From: JAOUEA01 sp038249195 | GTDB taxonomy: Bacteria; Actinomycetota; UBA4738; HRBIN12 | DNA length: 64,000 nt | Direction of reading: 5' to 3' | Assembly: GCA_038249195.1 (NCBI GenBank) | Contig: JBBRWM010000003.1 | Coordinates: 248,001-312,000 of the forward strand | In this document: one piece after another, positions 24,182 to 31,667 of the stretch | Layout of the letters: each line of letters starts with the position of its first letter | Numbering within the stretch: the first letter of the stretch is position 1 | Made by a program: the position numbers and the translations under genes | The notes under the pieces: model-generated | What the model was told of the DNA's origin: nothing | What the model saw: only the letters and a program-made list of their open reading frames with translations | Database searches by the model: none

Positions 24182-24853
24182 ATGGATCTCGTGTCGTCCA
24201 ACCCAGTCCCCATACCGGAGGACGTCCAGCGCCGGCTCAACGTGTGGAAGGGCATCGGGGCGCTCGTCCTCGTGGGCATCTGGGGTTACTTCGGGTTCAT
24301 CCGTAACGCCGAGGTGCCGGTGCTGATGTTCCTGGACATCGCCGTGCACGAGGTTGGGCACAAGGTGTTCTCCCCGTTCGGGGAGACCACGATGCTGATG
24401 ATGGGCTCGGGTTCGCAGATGCTCTTCCCGCTCGTTCTCGGCCTGGTGTTCGGGCTGTGGAAGCGCGACCTCATCGCGTGGGGCATCTGCTGGGCGTGGT
24501 CGGCGAGCGCGTTCGCGGATTCAGCCCGCTACATGGCCGACGCCACGCAGGGTCAGCTGGCGCTCCTGGGCGCAGGCCCCGACGCGCTGGGCGACTGGGA
24601 GCGGATCTTCGGGCCCGAACACTGGGACAAGCTCTACCTCGCCGACCGATGGACGCACAACGTCCGCACATGGGGCGTGCTGATCTGGTGCTCGGCCCTG
24701 GGGCTCACGCTGGCGGGCATCGTCTGGAACGCGAAGAAGTTGCGGGATGCCGATGGTCGGTCGGCCCACCGGCGCCGGGCCGGGCATCCCGCGCCGACCG
24801 GCCGGCCGTCGGCGCCGCTCGCCCCGGTCACTCCCGAGGAGATGTGGCGGTGA
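24182..24853 (+). CDS. Polytopic membrane protein with HEVGH zinc-protease-like motif
   Basis: A 223-residue protein with about four to five helices. HEVGH lies near residues 56-60 within the second hydrophobic segment (FLDIAVHEVGHKVFSPFGE), followed by a glycine-rich stretch GSGSQMLFPLVLGLVFGL, ADSARYMADA and a DW-containing loop. The layout resembles an uncharacterised family of membrane HExxH proteins, distantly like site-2 proteases, found in several phyla. If active, the two histidines would bind zinc with a later acidic residue as third ligand; the family's usual HDW reads GDW here, so a ligand may be lost. It is followed closely by the Ser/Thr kinase. Confidence 0.65.
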   Translation: MDLVSSNPVPIPEDVQRRLNVWKGIGALVLVGIWGYFGFIRNAEVPVLMFLDIAVHEVGHKVFSPFGETTMLMMGSGSQMLFPLVLGLVFGLWKRDLIAWGICWAWSASAFADSARYMADATQGQLALLGAGPDALGDWERIFGPEHWDKLYLADRWTHNVRTWGVLIWCSALGLTLAGIVWNAKKLRDADGRSAHRRRAGHPAPTGRPSAPLAPVTPEEMWR

Positions 24854-24899
24854 GGTGACGGGCCGGCGGCGAGGGTCCCCGCGAGGTGAGCGTCCCCGG

Positions 24900-24905
24900 T
24901 ACCAT
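24900..24905 (+). promoter_or_regulatory. -10 box TACCAT upstream of the Ser/Thr kinase
   Basis: TACCAT ends 9 nt before ATG 24915, with no Shine-Dalgarno between. This is within the spacing seen at other probable leaderless starts in this window, though at its long end. Confidence 0.4.
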
Positions 24906-24914
24906 CGAGCGGCC

Positions 24915-26318
24915 ATGGATCAGCGCGTTCAACGTCCGTCGTCCCCACTCGGCAGCCAGCTCGCCGCCCGCTATGAGATCCGCGCCCTGATCGGCCGCGG
25001 GGGGATGGGCGAGGTCTACGAGGCCGTCGACAAGGAGCTCGACCGCACGGTTGCCGTGAAGGTGCTGCGTCCCGAGCTCGCGGCCGACCGGAGATTCCTT
25101 AGCCGGTTCCGGCGCGAGGCCAGGACCGCGGCGCGCCTGTCCCATCCGGGAATCGTGGCCGTCCACGACATCGGGGAAGGCGCGGGCGGGACCTTCATCG
25201 TGATGGAGTTCGTCGCCGGCCGAACCCTCGGCCAGAGCGTCGGCGACGACGAACGGATGGATCCCGCCCGCGCTGCTCGGATCGGGGCCGAGGTGGCCGA
25301 CGCGCTCGCGCATGCGCACGAGCGAGGGATCGTCCATCGGGACATCGCGCCTGGCAACATCATGATCACGGCCGGCGGCACGGTGAAGGTGCTCGATTTC
25401 GGTATCGCTCGCGCGGCCCTCGGATCCGCTCGCTCAGGTTCGCCGTCTGCCCGCGGGACCGCGGCTTACGTTGCACCCGAGCAGGCCCGGGGCGACGCAT
25501 CGGATCAGCGCGCCGACGTCTACGCGCTCGGGGCGGTGTTGTACGAGTTGCTCGTGGGATCCCCGCCGTTCGAGGCCCACACCACCGAGCCGCCCGCGGG
25601 CGCCCACCCGACGGCGCCCGTCCCCATCCGGTCGCGGCGTCCCGACGTGCCGGTCGCCCTCGACGACGTGATCGCGCGGTGCCTCGGGCAAGACCCGGCC
25701 GAGCGCTACGAGCGGGCCGAAGAGCTCGCGCGGGCGCTGCGGGATGCCGCACCCAGGGGAACGGTCCTCACGCAGCCGGCAGCGGTGGTTCGGCGTCCAC
25801 GTCCCACCCCCACCGCGCCGATCGTGCGACCAACGACCCCGGTGCTCCCGCCCATCGCGACGCGTCCTGCCCGGTTGCGGGCGGGACGCCCGAGCCGGCT
25901 GCTCGTGTGGGCGTCCGCCACCCTGGCCCTGTTCGGCGCGGCGTGGGTGGCCGTGCCCGCCATCACCGGCATGTCCTCGGGGACGATCCGGCCGCACGTG
26001 CGCGCCCCCAGACCGGTCCCGGCGCCCTCCGGGCTGGCGGCCACCACCTCGTGCGACGGCCTCTTCTCCACCCGCACCGACCTCGCGTGGACCCCCGGCG
26101 GCCCCTCCAAGGGGTATGAGATCTGGCGCGAGGAGCCGGGGATGAAGGCCTACCGGCTCGTGACGCGGATCTCCGATCCACGGATCACCTCGTTCACGGA
26201 TGTCGGGCTGGGCGTCGACCTGACGTATCGCTATGTCGTGCGCGCGGTCTCGGGGGCGCGGGTGAGTCAGCCGAGCCTCGCGGCCGAAGCTCCGACCCCG
26301 CTCCTCTGTCTGGCCTGA
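24915..26318 (+). CDS. Membrane Ser/Thr protein kinase with extracellular FN3-like domain
   Basis: A 467-residue kinase. Residues 20-280 are a Hanks-type domain: GRGGMGEVY glycine loop, AVKVL lysine, RFRREA glutamate, catalytic loop HRDIAPGN, DFGIARA metal site and GTAAYVAPEQ activation segment. The loop is unusual: the lysine of HRDIKPxN is replaced by alanine. A proline-rich linker precedes one membrane helix (LLVWASATLALFGAAWVAV), then an outer domain of about 110 residues that looks like a fibronectin type III fold (TDLAWTPG, KGYEIWRE, TSFTDVGL, YRYVVRAVSG). It lacks PASTA repeats. Start ATG 24915 is chosen for the HRD-kinase N-terminus and the -10 box; longer frames run into the preceding gene. 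Confidence 0.88.
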   Translation: MDQRVQRPSSPLGSQLAARYEIRALIGRGGMGEVYEAVDKELDRTVAVKVLRPELAADRRFLSRFRREARTAARLSHPGIVAVHDIGEGAGGTFIVMEFVAGRTLGQSVGDDERMDPARAARIGAEVADALAHAHERGIVHRDIAPGNIMITAGGTVKVLDFGIARAALGSARSGSPSARGTAAYVAPEQARGDASDQRADVYALGAVLYELLVGSPPFEAHTTEPPAGAHPTAPVPIRSRRPDVPVALDDVIARCLGQDPAERYERAEELARALRDAAPRGTVLTQPAAVVRRPRPTPTAPIVRPTTPVLPPIATRPARLRAGRPSRLLVWASATLALFGAAWVAVPAITGMSSGTIRPHVRAPRPVPAPSGLAATTSCDGLFSTRTDLAWTPGGPSKGYEIWREEPGMKAYRLVTRISDPRITSFTDVGLGVDLTYRYVVRAVSGARVSQPSLAAEAPTPLLCLA

Positions 26319-26378
26319 GACCTGCGCGGTCCCAGCCCAACGTATCCCGCGTTCGCTGGTAGCCTCGCTCCTATGCGA

Positions 26379-26395
26379 TACGCAGCCGTTGCGTA
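26379..26395. promoter_or_regulatory. Inverted repeat TACGCA-N5-TGCGTA, probable TetR operator of the MFS-tetR pair
   Basis: The arms are perfect 6-mers around GCCGT. It lies 34 bp before the MFS start codon, next to a -10-like TATGCG at 26373-26378, so a bound repressor would cover the promoter. The downstream gene pair encodes a pump and a TetR regulator, which makes this the likely autoregulatory site. Confidence 0.65.
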
Positions 26396-26428
26396 ACTAG
26401 GCCGAGCGGACCCGAGAGGGGAACATCG

Positions 26429-27991
26429 ATGCAAACGGAACTGTACGCCAAGCGGTGGTGGGCCCTAGGGGCGCTGTGCCTGAGCCTCGTCATCATCGGG
26501 ATGGACAACACGATCCTCAACGTCGCCCTGCCCACGGTGGCCCGGGACCTGGGGGCGAGCGCGAGCCAGCTGCAGTGGATGGTCGATTCCTACGTGCTCG
26601 TGTTCGCGGGGCTCTTGCTGACCATGGGAGCGCTTGGCGATCGGTTCGGTCGCAAGCGCGCGCTGAACGTCGGCCTCACCATCTTCGGGATCGGCTCGGT
26701 CGCGTCCGCGTTCTCGGGCTCGGCCAACACCCTTATCGGCACGCGGGCGCTGATGGGCGTCGGCGGCGCGCTGATCATGCCGGCGACCCTGTCCATCATC
26801 ACCAACATCTTCCCCCCCAAGGAGCGCGGCCGAGCGATCGGGATCTGGGCTGGCGTGTCGGGCCTCGGGATCATCCTCGGCCCGCTCGCCGGTGGCTGGC
26901 TCCTGGAGCACTTCTGGTGGGGTTCGGTCTTCCTCGTCAACGTTCCCATCGTCATCACCGCCCTCTTGTACGGCTGGCGTGTGGTGCCCGAATCGCGCGA
27001 CCCTGCGGCCACACCGCTCGATCCCGTGGGTGCGACCCTGTCCATCGGGGGTCTGGTCGCATTGGTCTACGGGATCATCGAGGCGCCCGCGCACGGCTGG
27101 ACGTCCGCCGCCACGCTTAGCGCGATCGGGATCGCCGTGGTGCTCCTGGCGCTCTTCATCTGGTGGGAGCTGCGCACCGAGCACCCCATGCTGCAGATCC
27201 AGTTCTTCGAGAACCCCCGGTTCAGCGCGGCGAGCGCCAGCATCACGCTGGTCTTCTTCGCGCTGTTCGGCACGATCTTCCTCAACACGCAGTACCTGCA
27301 GTTCGTGCTGGGTTACACGCCGCTCGAAGCGGGGGTGCGCGTGATGCCGGTGGCCACCTTGATCGTCGCGGCGCCCCTCAGCGCGCGGCTCGCCGAACGC
27401 TTCGGCACGAAGATGATGGTGGCGCTCGGCCTCGTGGTCGTCGCGGCCGCGCTCGGCCTGCTGTCGACCGTGACCGCGACCTCGGGCTACGTCCTGATCG
27501 CCAGCTCGCTCGCCATCCTGGGCGCCGGCATGGGATTCACCATGACCCCGGCCACCGAGTCGATCATGGGCTCGCTGCCGCTGGCGAAGGCGGGGGTGGG
27601 CTCGGCGATGAACGACACCACCCGCCAGGTGGGTGGGGCGTTGGGCGTCGCGGTGCTCGGCAGCGTCCTGTCCTCGTCCTACGCCTCGGCCATGGCGCCC
27701 GCGATCGGCGGGCTGCCCGCCCCCGCCGCCGGCGCGGCCGGCGACTCGATCGGGGGGGCCTTAGCCGTGGCCGGCCAGGCGGGGGGAAGCCCTGGGGCCG
27801 CGCTGCTGCAGTCGGCGAAGGTCGCCTTTTCGAACGGGATGGGCACCGCGCTCGTCGTGGCGGCGGTCGTGGCGTTCGCCGGCGCGATCATCGCGCTCTT
27901 CTTCCTGCCCGCGCGCGCCCGCGACCCGATCGTGCTGGAGGCTGAGCAGGACGAGCCGCCCGCCGACCGCGTCGCGGAGGTGGCGCTCTGA
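26429..27991 (+). CDS. MFS drug:H+ antiporter, DHA2 family (EmrB/QacA-like)
   Basis: A 520-residue transporter with about 14 hydrophobic helices. MDNTILNVALPTVARDL in helix 1 and GALGDRFGRKRAL (motif A, loop 2-3) are the DHA2 signatures; motif C appears as GPLAGGWL. It probably expels hydrophobic or cationic toxic compounds using the proton gradient. Its stop shares one base with the start of the TetR regulator (TGATG), and a palindromic operator lies in its promoter, so expression is likely induced by its substrate through that regulator. The GAGAGGGG binding site supports ATG 26429. Confidence 0.93.
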   Translation: MQTELYAKRWWALGALCLSLVIIGMDNTILNVALPTVARDLGASASQLQWMVDSYVLVFAGLLLTMGALGDRFGRKRALNVGLTIFGIGSVASAFSGSANTLIGTRALMGVGGALIMPATLSIITNIFPPKERGRAIGIWAGVSGLGIILGPLAGGWLLEHFWWGSVFLVNVPIVITALLYGWRVVPESRDPAATPLDPVGATLSIGGLVALVYGIIEAPAHGWTSAATLSAIGIAVVLLALFIWWELRTEHPMLQIQFFENPRFSAASASITLVFFALFGTIFLNTQYLQFVLGYTPLEAGVRVMPVATLIVAAPLSARLAERFGTKMMVALGLVVVAAALGLLSTVTATSGYVLIASSLAILGAGMGFTMTPATESIMGSLPLAKAGVGSAMNDTTRQVGGALGVAVLGSVLSSSYASAMAPAIGGLPAPAAGAAGDSIGGALAVAGQAGGSPGAALLQSAKVAFSNGMGTALVVAAVVAFAGAIIALFFLPARARDPIVLEAEQDEPPADRVAEVAL

Positions 27992-28608
27992 TGCCTGCGC
28001 CGGTGACGGCGCCGCCGCGCGCTCCCGGACGGCCTCGCAGCGCCCGCGCCGAACAGGCCATCCAGGAGGCAGCCATCGATCTGTTCGTGGAGCAGGGGTT
28101 CGACGCCATGAGCATGGAAGGGGTGGCCGCAAGGGCGGGCGTGGGCAAGACCACGATCTACCGACGCTGGGACTCGAAGGAGGACCTCGTCATGGATGCC
28201 GTTGGGGTATGCCAACTCAACACCGTCGTGGATCCCGACACGGGCTCGCTGCGGGAGGATCTGGTCCGCGTCCTCACGGCCTTCCAACAGACCGTACGAA
28301 ACACGCCACTTGGCCACGTGTTCCCGCGCATGGTGGCCGAGGTTGCCCAAGGATCGGACCTCGGTCGCCTCTACGCCAGCCGCATGATCGAACCCCGCAG
28401 GCGGATGTTGCTGTCGATCGTGCAGCGCGGCGTGGGGCGCGGCGAGCTACCTCTCGGCGCGGATATGGAGCTCAGCCTCGAGCTCATCATGGGACCCGTG
28501 ATCCTGCGCCGCCTGTTCGGCAACGCGCCCGCCCGCGGGAACATCGCAAGGTGTGGACGTCACGTCGACGTGGTTCTCGCCGGTCTTCGTGACCTGGGGG
28601 GCCGCTAG
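27991..28608 (+). CDS. TetR-family transcriptional repressor
   Basis: A 205-residue regulator. The N-terminal helix-turn-helix (IQEAAIDLFVEQGFDAMSMEGVA, then ARAGVGKTTIYRRWDSKEDLV at residues 25-68) is a standard TetR DNA-binding domain; the remaining 130 residues form the ligand-binding helical domain (TetR_C-like, with LRRLFG near the end). It is translated from the end of the MFS pump gene and probably represses the pair through the inverted repeat at 26379-26395. Confidence 0.92.
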   Translation: MPAPVTAPPRAPGRPRSARAEQAIQEAAIDLFVEQGFDAMSMEGVAARAGVGKTTIYRRWDSKEDLVMDAVGVCQLNTVVDPDTGSLREDLVRVLTAFQQTVRNTPLGHVFPRMVAEVAQGSDLGRLYASRMIEPRRRMLLSIVQRGVGRGELPLGADMELSLELIMGPVILRRLFGNAPARGNIARCGRHVDVVLAGLRDLGGR

Positions 28609-28627
28609 CACCGAGCGGGCCAGAGGC

Positions 28628-28867
28628 TCAGGCGGCGGGTTCGGACTCGACCCTGGCCTTCAGCAGGTTCATGCTCTTCTGCACCGCGCGTCTCACGAAG
28701 AGCGCGAAGATCGCCGAGCGCACCGCGTTCGGCTCGCCGGAGAGCCATTCGACCTCGTAGGGCTTCAGGGACCATTCGTGCTGGCGGCCGAGGTCGCCGA
28801 CGAGCGGCCACACGCGCTCGGGCAACGCATCGATCGCGACGGTCCAGCTCCATGACGACTCTGCCAT
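28628..28867 (-). CDS. Shortened SRPBCC/START-like protein (probable internal deletion)
   Basis: A 79-residue frame. Residues 1-50 (SWTVAIDALPERVWPLVGDLGRQHEW, then KPYEVEWLSGEPNAV) match the first strands of SRPBCC-superfamily proteins, which normally run about 150 residues. The rest (FVRRAVQKSMNLLKARVE) resembles the C-terminal helix of the same family. The whole central sheet is missing, so the ligand cavity cannot form. It is in frame, with GGGGGG as a possible binding site, so it may be expressed, but I regard it as a deletion derivative. It is convergent with tetR. Confidence 0.6.
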   Translation of the reverse strand: MAESSWSWTVAIDALPERVWPLVGDLGRQHEWSLKPYEVEWLSGEPNAVRSAIFALFVRRAVQKSMNLLKARVESEPAA

Positions 28868-28915
28868 GTCGATCCCCCCGAGCGAGCAGAACGTCCCGGG
28901 CGCCTGCTCCTCGAT

Positions 28916-29473
28916 TCACCCGACCTGGCCCACGCCGCCGACTGTGAAGTCGGTGTACATGTTGAAGATCGTTTCGTGCGTCCCCCCTGAAGCAACGGGG
29001 GCATCGCAGAACAGCCTGTACGTCCCGTGCTTGAGGTGGATCTTCACAGTCACGGTGCCCGTCGCGCCGTTTGCGGTGTTCGGATCGTTGAGCGGGGTGA
29101 TCTCCTGCTCGACACCACCCGAGTTCTGATCACACGGCGAATCGGACCGTGGACAGCTTCTCAGCTCGAAGTTGTGGTTCTTGCAGTTGTCCGTAACCGT
29201 CAGCCAGTACGTCCCGGGCCGAAGCGAGTCGACGGCCTTCCCGTCCTCGGCCAGGACAACCGTGAAGCCCGCGTTCACGGGCGGACCGCACTGGTGGTAA
29301 TAGCTCGTCCCGCTTGCCGCCGAAGTGTCGAACCCGAATTCTCCGACCAGTGTGCGCCCCTGAGCCGATGCCGTTCCGACCGCGTATGCGGCGATGACGC
29401 CGATGGTCGCGAGCGCTGCGAGCAGAGCCGCCAGGTGAACCCTCGGCCTGGTAACCGCCATCCACGCCCTCAT
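28916..29473 (-). CDS. Secreted cupredoxin-like protein
   Basis: A 185-residue protein with a signal peptide (LAALLAALATIGVIAAYAVGTASA, residues 12-35). The mature part is beta-rich (GTYWLTVTDNCKNHNFEL, TVTVKIHLKHGTYRLFC). A histidine in NHNF, a cysteine in LFCD, a histidine in GTHET and a methionine in FNMY follow the His-Cys-His-Met order of a type 1 copper site, though the Cys-His spacing is wider than usual. Extra cysteines (CGPP, DNCK, SCPR, PCDQ) could form disulfides. It lies beside the nitrite reductase and Rrf2 genes and could be an extracytoplasmic electron carrier. ATG 29473 is supported by GAAGGAGG 5 nt upstream. Confidence 0.65.
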   Translation of the reverse strand: MRAWMAVTRPRVHLAALLAALATIGVIAAYAVGTASAQGRTLVGEFGFDTSAASGTSYYHQCGPPVNAGFTVVLAEDGKAVDSLRPGTYWLTVTDNCKNHNFELRSCPRSDSPCDQNSGGVEQEITPLNDPNTANGATGTVTVKIHLKHGTYRLFCDAPVASGGTHETIFNMYTDFTVGGVGQVG

Positions 29474-29599
29474 GCTTGCCTCCTTCCAGAAGGCAGAAAG
29501 ATGCCCCTTGACGCTACGGCCGGGGCAGCAGGAAGTCAAATCGTCTGGGGCGGTGTGACGCCCCTTCGCTCGTCGGATGCTCAGGCTGGTCGGCCGCCG

Positions 29600-30130
29600 C
29601 TACCCGCCATTGGTCGTCTTCAGATCCGCCGTGACGCCGATCGCGACTTCATCCTGTCGGCCCCCGAAGCGAAGGCGTGTGGTTTCTCGACGAGGTCGTG
29701 GGCGATCGCTGAGGGCTCGGTCCTCACGAGCGATCGCCTCGAGCGTTGCGCGCGCGAGCTCGGTCCGCACCGCGTCGGTCGCGGCCGACCAGGTCGGGTG
29801 GATGGCGCAGGCGTCGTCCCACCGACAAGGCCTGGAGGAGAGCGGGCACCGGGCGCTCTTGAGTTCGCCTTCGGCCGCCTCCACGACCTGCAGCATGGTG
29901 ACCTGTGAGGGCGGCCGGGCGAGCCTGAAGCCGCCGCCGCGGCCGGCGCGCGAGGTGGCGATCCCCGCGCGCACCAGCATCCCCAGCACGTGCGGCGTGA
30001 AGGAGGGCGGCAGGTCCATGTCGGCGGCAACCGTGCCGATCGTGAGGTAGCCGTCCCCCCGATACCCGCCCGCCAACGCGATGGCGGCGCGCACGGCGTA
30101 GTCGCCCGCCCGCGAGAGGGTCAGGTCCAT
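29600..30130 (-). CDS. Rrf2-family regulator, NsrR-like
   Basis: A 176-residue regulator with an N-terminal winged helix (LSRAGDYAVRAAIALA, LPPSFTPHVLGMLVRAGI, GRGGGFRLARP), characteristic of Rrf2. A cysteine cluster CPLSSRPCRWDDAC near residues 94-107 gives C-x6-C-x5-C, close to the iron-sulfur ligand pattern of NsrR/IscR, so it probably senses nitric oxide or redox state through a cluster. It is divergent from the copper nitrite reductase, the usual target of NsrR. Its start codon lies in a perfect 9-bp inverted repeat with a -10 box in the centre, suggesting leaderless expression and autoregulation. Confidence 0.85.
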   Translation of the reverse strand: MDLTLSRAGDYAVRAAIALAGGYRGDGYLTIGTVAADMDLPPSFTPHVLGMLVRAGIATSRAGRGGGFRLARPPSQVTMLQVVEAAEGELKSARCPLSSRPCRWDDACAIHPTWSAATDAVRTELARATLEAIAREDRALSDRPRPRRETTRLRFGGRQDEVAIGVTADLKTTNGG

Positions 30131-30154
30131 GGTCCCGAGTCTACTGGGACCATG
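30128..30154. promoter_or_regulatory. Inverted repeat covering the -10 box and start codon of the Rrf2 gene
   Basis: The arms CATGGTCCC and GGGACCATG are perfect 9-mers separated by 9 bp. On the minus strand TAGACT (30138-30143) lies inside the spacer, 7 nt from the ATG, so the site spans the -10 box, the transcription start and the start codon. A bound protein would block transcription; the RNA, if longer, could also hide the start codon in a hairpin. Confidence 0.55.
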
Positions 30155-30163
30155 ATCCCTTCA

Positions 30164-30175
30164 CTAAACGTTTAG
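30164..30175. promoter_or_regulatory. Palindrome CTAAACGTTTAG in the nirK promoter region
   Basis: A perfect 12-bp palindrome that is A/T-rich in a 70% G+C background. It lies where the -35 of the nirK promoter should be (a -10-like TATAGT occupies 30190-30195, with TATAGA at 30184-30189). It is a good candidate binding site for the adjacent Rrf2 regulator or an FNR-type protein. Confidence 0.5.
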
Positions 30176-30230
30176 CGGCGCGCTATAGATATAGTCGACG
30201 GGTCATCGAGGTCCCCAGGAGGCAGACATC

Positions 30231-31631
30231 ATGCGGAAGTTCATCCCCATCGGGGCGTTCGTGCTGGCGCTGGCGGTGATCGTGGGCATCACCATCGTGG
30301 CCCCCGCCATATCCGGAGGCCCGGATGGCCGGGCGGCGGACACGCCGGCCTACAACGTCGACGGAGCGAACGGTACGATCGTGAACGTCGACCTCAAGGC
30401 ATATGAGACCGTCCAGGAGATCGCACCCGGCGTGCGGTATCACGTCTGGACCTTCAACGGGACAGCGCCCGCCCCGGTGATTCGGGTCCATCTCGGGGAT
30501 ACCGTGCACTTCACGCTGACCAACGCCAGCAGGATCGGCATGCAACATTCGATCGACTTCCACGCCGCACTGACGCCGTGGGACGTGAACTACCAACCCG
30601 TCGATCCAGGGAAGAGTCTCTCGTTCGACTTCGTGGCTCGGTTCCCGGGCGTCTTCCTCTACCACTGCGGCGTTCCGCCCGTGCTCCAGCACCTCGCGAA
30701 CGGGATGTACGGGGCCATCATCGTGGAGGCGGACAACCTCCCAACGGAGCGGGAGTATGTGCTCGTCTCCAGCGAGTTCTATCCGGGCGCCGCACCGATC
30801 CACGGCGTCTACGAGGGCGACCTCGACCGGATGACAGCCGTCGACCCGCAGTACGTCGTGTTCAACGGCGTGGCCGACCAGTACAAAGATGCACCCCTCC
30901 TCGTGAAGCCCGACGAGCCGTTCCGGCTCTGGGTGGTGAACGCCGGTCCCACGTTGACGAACGCGTTCCATGTGATCGGGACGCTGTTCTACCAGACGCA
31001 CGACTCCGGCAACCCCGCCAACACCGACTACGGCCTGCAGACGTTCAACATCGCCCCGGGCAGCGGCGCGATGTTCGAGCTCCAGATCCCGGACGCGGGG
31101 CTGTATCCGTTCGTGACGCACGCGTTCGCCTACACGGGACTCGGCGCCCTCGGGCTGATCAAGGTGGACCCCGACGCCCCCGATGCGCCCGACAGCTACC
31201 CGGTCATGGCCGATCCGTTCTCCGGTGGCGTCACCCCGGCCGGCTCCGGCGGCGGCACAACGGGCACGCCGACATCATCGCCGTCGATGTCGATGTCGAT
31301 GCCGCCGAGCGGCCCGGCCGCGGGCGCGGCCTGCTCGCCCAGTGGCACATCGCTCAAGATCTCCGCACACAACAGCGCGTTCGACGCGAACTGCCTGGCG
31401 GCACCTGCGGGGACCCCGTTCACGATCGCCTTCGACAACCAGGACGCATCGATCCCTCACAACGTGGCCATCTACACCGACGAGGCAGCGACCACTAACT
31501 TGTTCACCGGCGACGTCGTCACCGGACCGAAGAAGGTCACCTACAAGGTGGCTGCGCTGGACGCCGGAACGTACTTCTTCCGTTGCGACATCCACCCCAC
31601 CACCATGACCGGGACCTTCGTCGTGAAGTAG
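30231..31631 (+). CDS. nirK: Copper-containing nitrite reductase with C-terminal cupredoxin domain
   Basis: A 466-residue exported enzyme reducing nitrite to nitric oxide. An N-terminal helix (residues 7-27) serves as signal or anchor. Two multicopper-oxidase-type cupredoxin domains follow. In the first, HSIDFHAA supplies type 1 His, catalytic Asp and type 2 His; YHC-x8-H-x4-M (YHCGVPPVLQHLANGM) supplies the remaining type 1 ligands plus a type 2 His with NirK spacing. In the second, AFHVIGT and THAFAYTGLGA match the catalytic and third type 2 histidines. A linker with SMSMSM leads to a third, plastocyanin-like domain (HNVAIY, FFRCDIHPTTM) that probably delivers electrons. AGGAGG upstream supports the start. 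Confidence 0.92.
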   Translation: MRKFIPIGAFVLALAVIVGITIVAPAISGGPDGRAADTPAYNVDGANGTIVNVDLKAYETVQEIAPGVRYHVWTFNGTAPAPVIRVHLGDTVHFTLTNASRIGMQHSIDFHAALTPWDVNYQPVDPGKSLSFDFVARFPGVFLYHCGVPPVLQHLANGMYGAIIVEADNLPTEREYVLVSSEFYPGAAPIHGVYEGDLDRMTAVDPQYVVFNGVADQYKDAPLLVKPDEPFRLWVVNAGPTLTNAFHVIGTLFYQTHDSGNPANTDYGLQTFNIAPGSGAMFELQIPDAGLYPFVTHAFAYTGLGALGLIKVDPDAPDAPDSYPVMADPFSGGVTPAGSGGGTTGTPTSSPSMSMSMPPSGPAAGAACSPSGTSLKISAHNSAFDANCLAAPAGTPFTIAFDNQDASIPHNVAIYTDEAATTNLFTGDVVTGPKKVTYKVAALDAGTYFFRCDIHPTTMTGTFVVK

Positions 31632-31667
31632 GAGCCGACCCGTACCGCGCTTCTTGTACGCGTTACC

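Noticed and set aside
31285..31303. TCGATG triplet repeat as a phase-variation microsatellite in nirK
   Set aside because: It has only three units and encodes SMSMSM in a linker; unit length is 6 bp, so changes would stay in frame and not switch expression.
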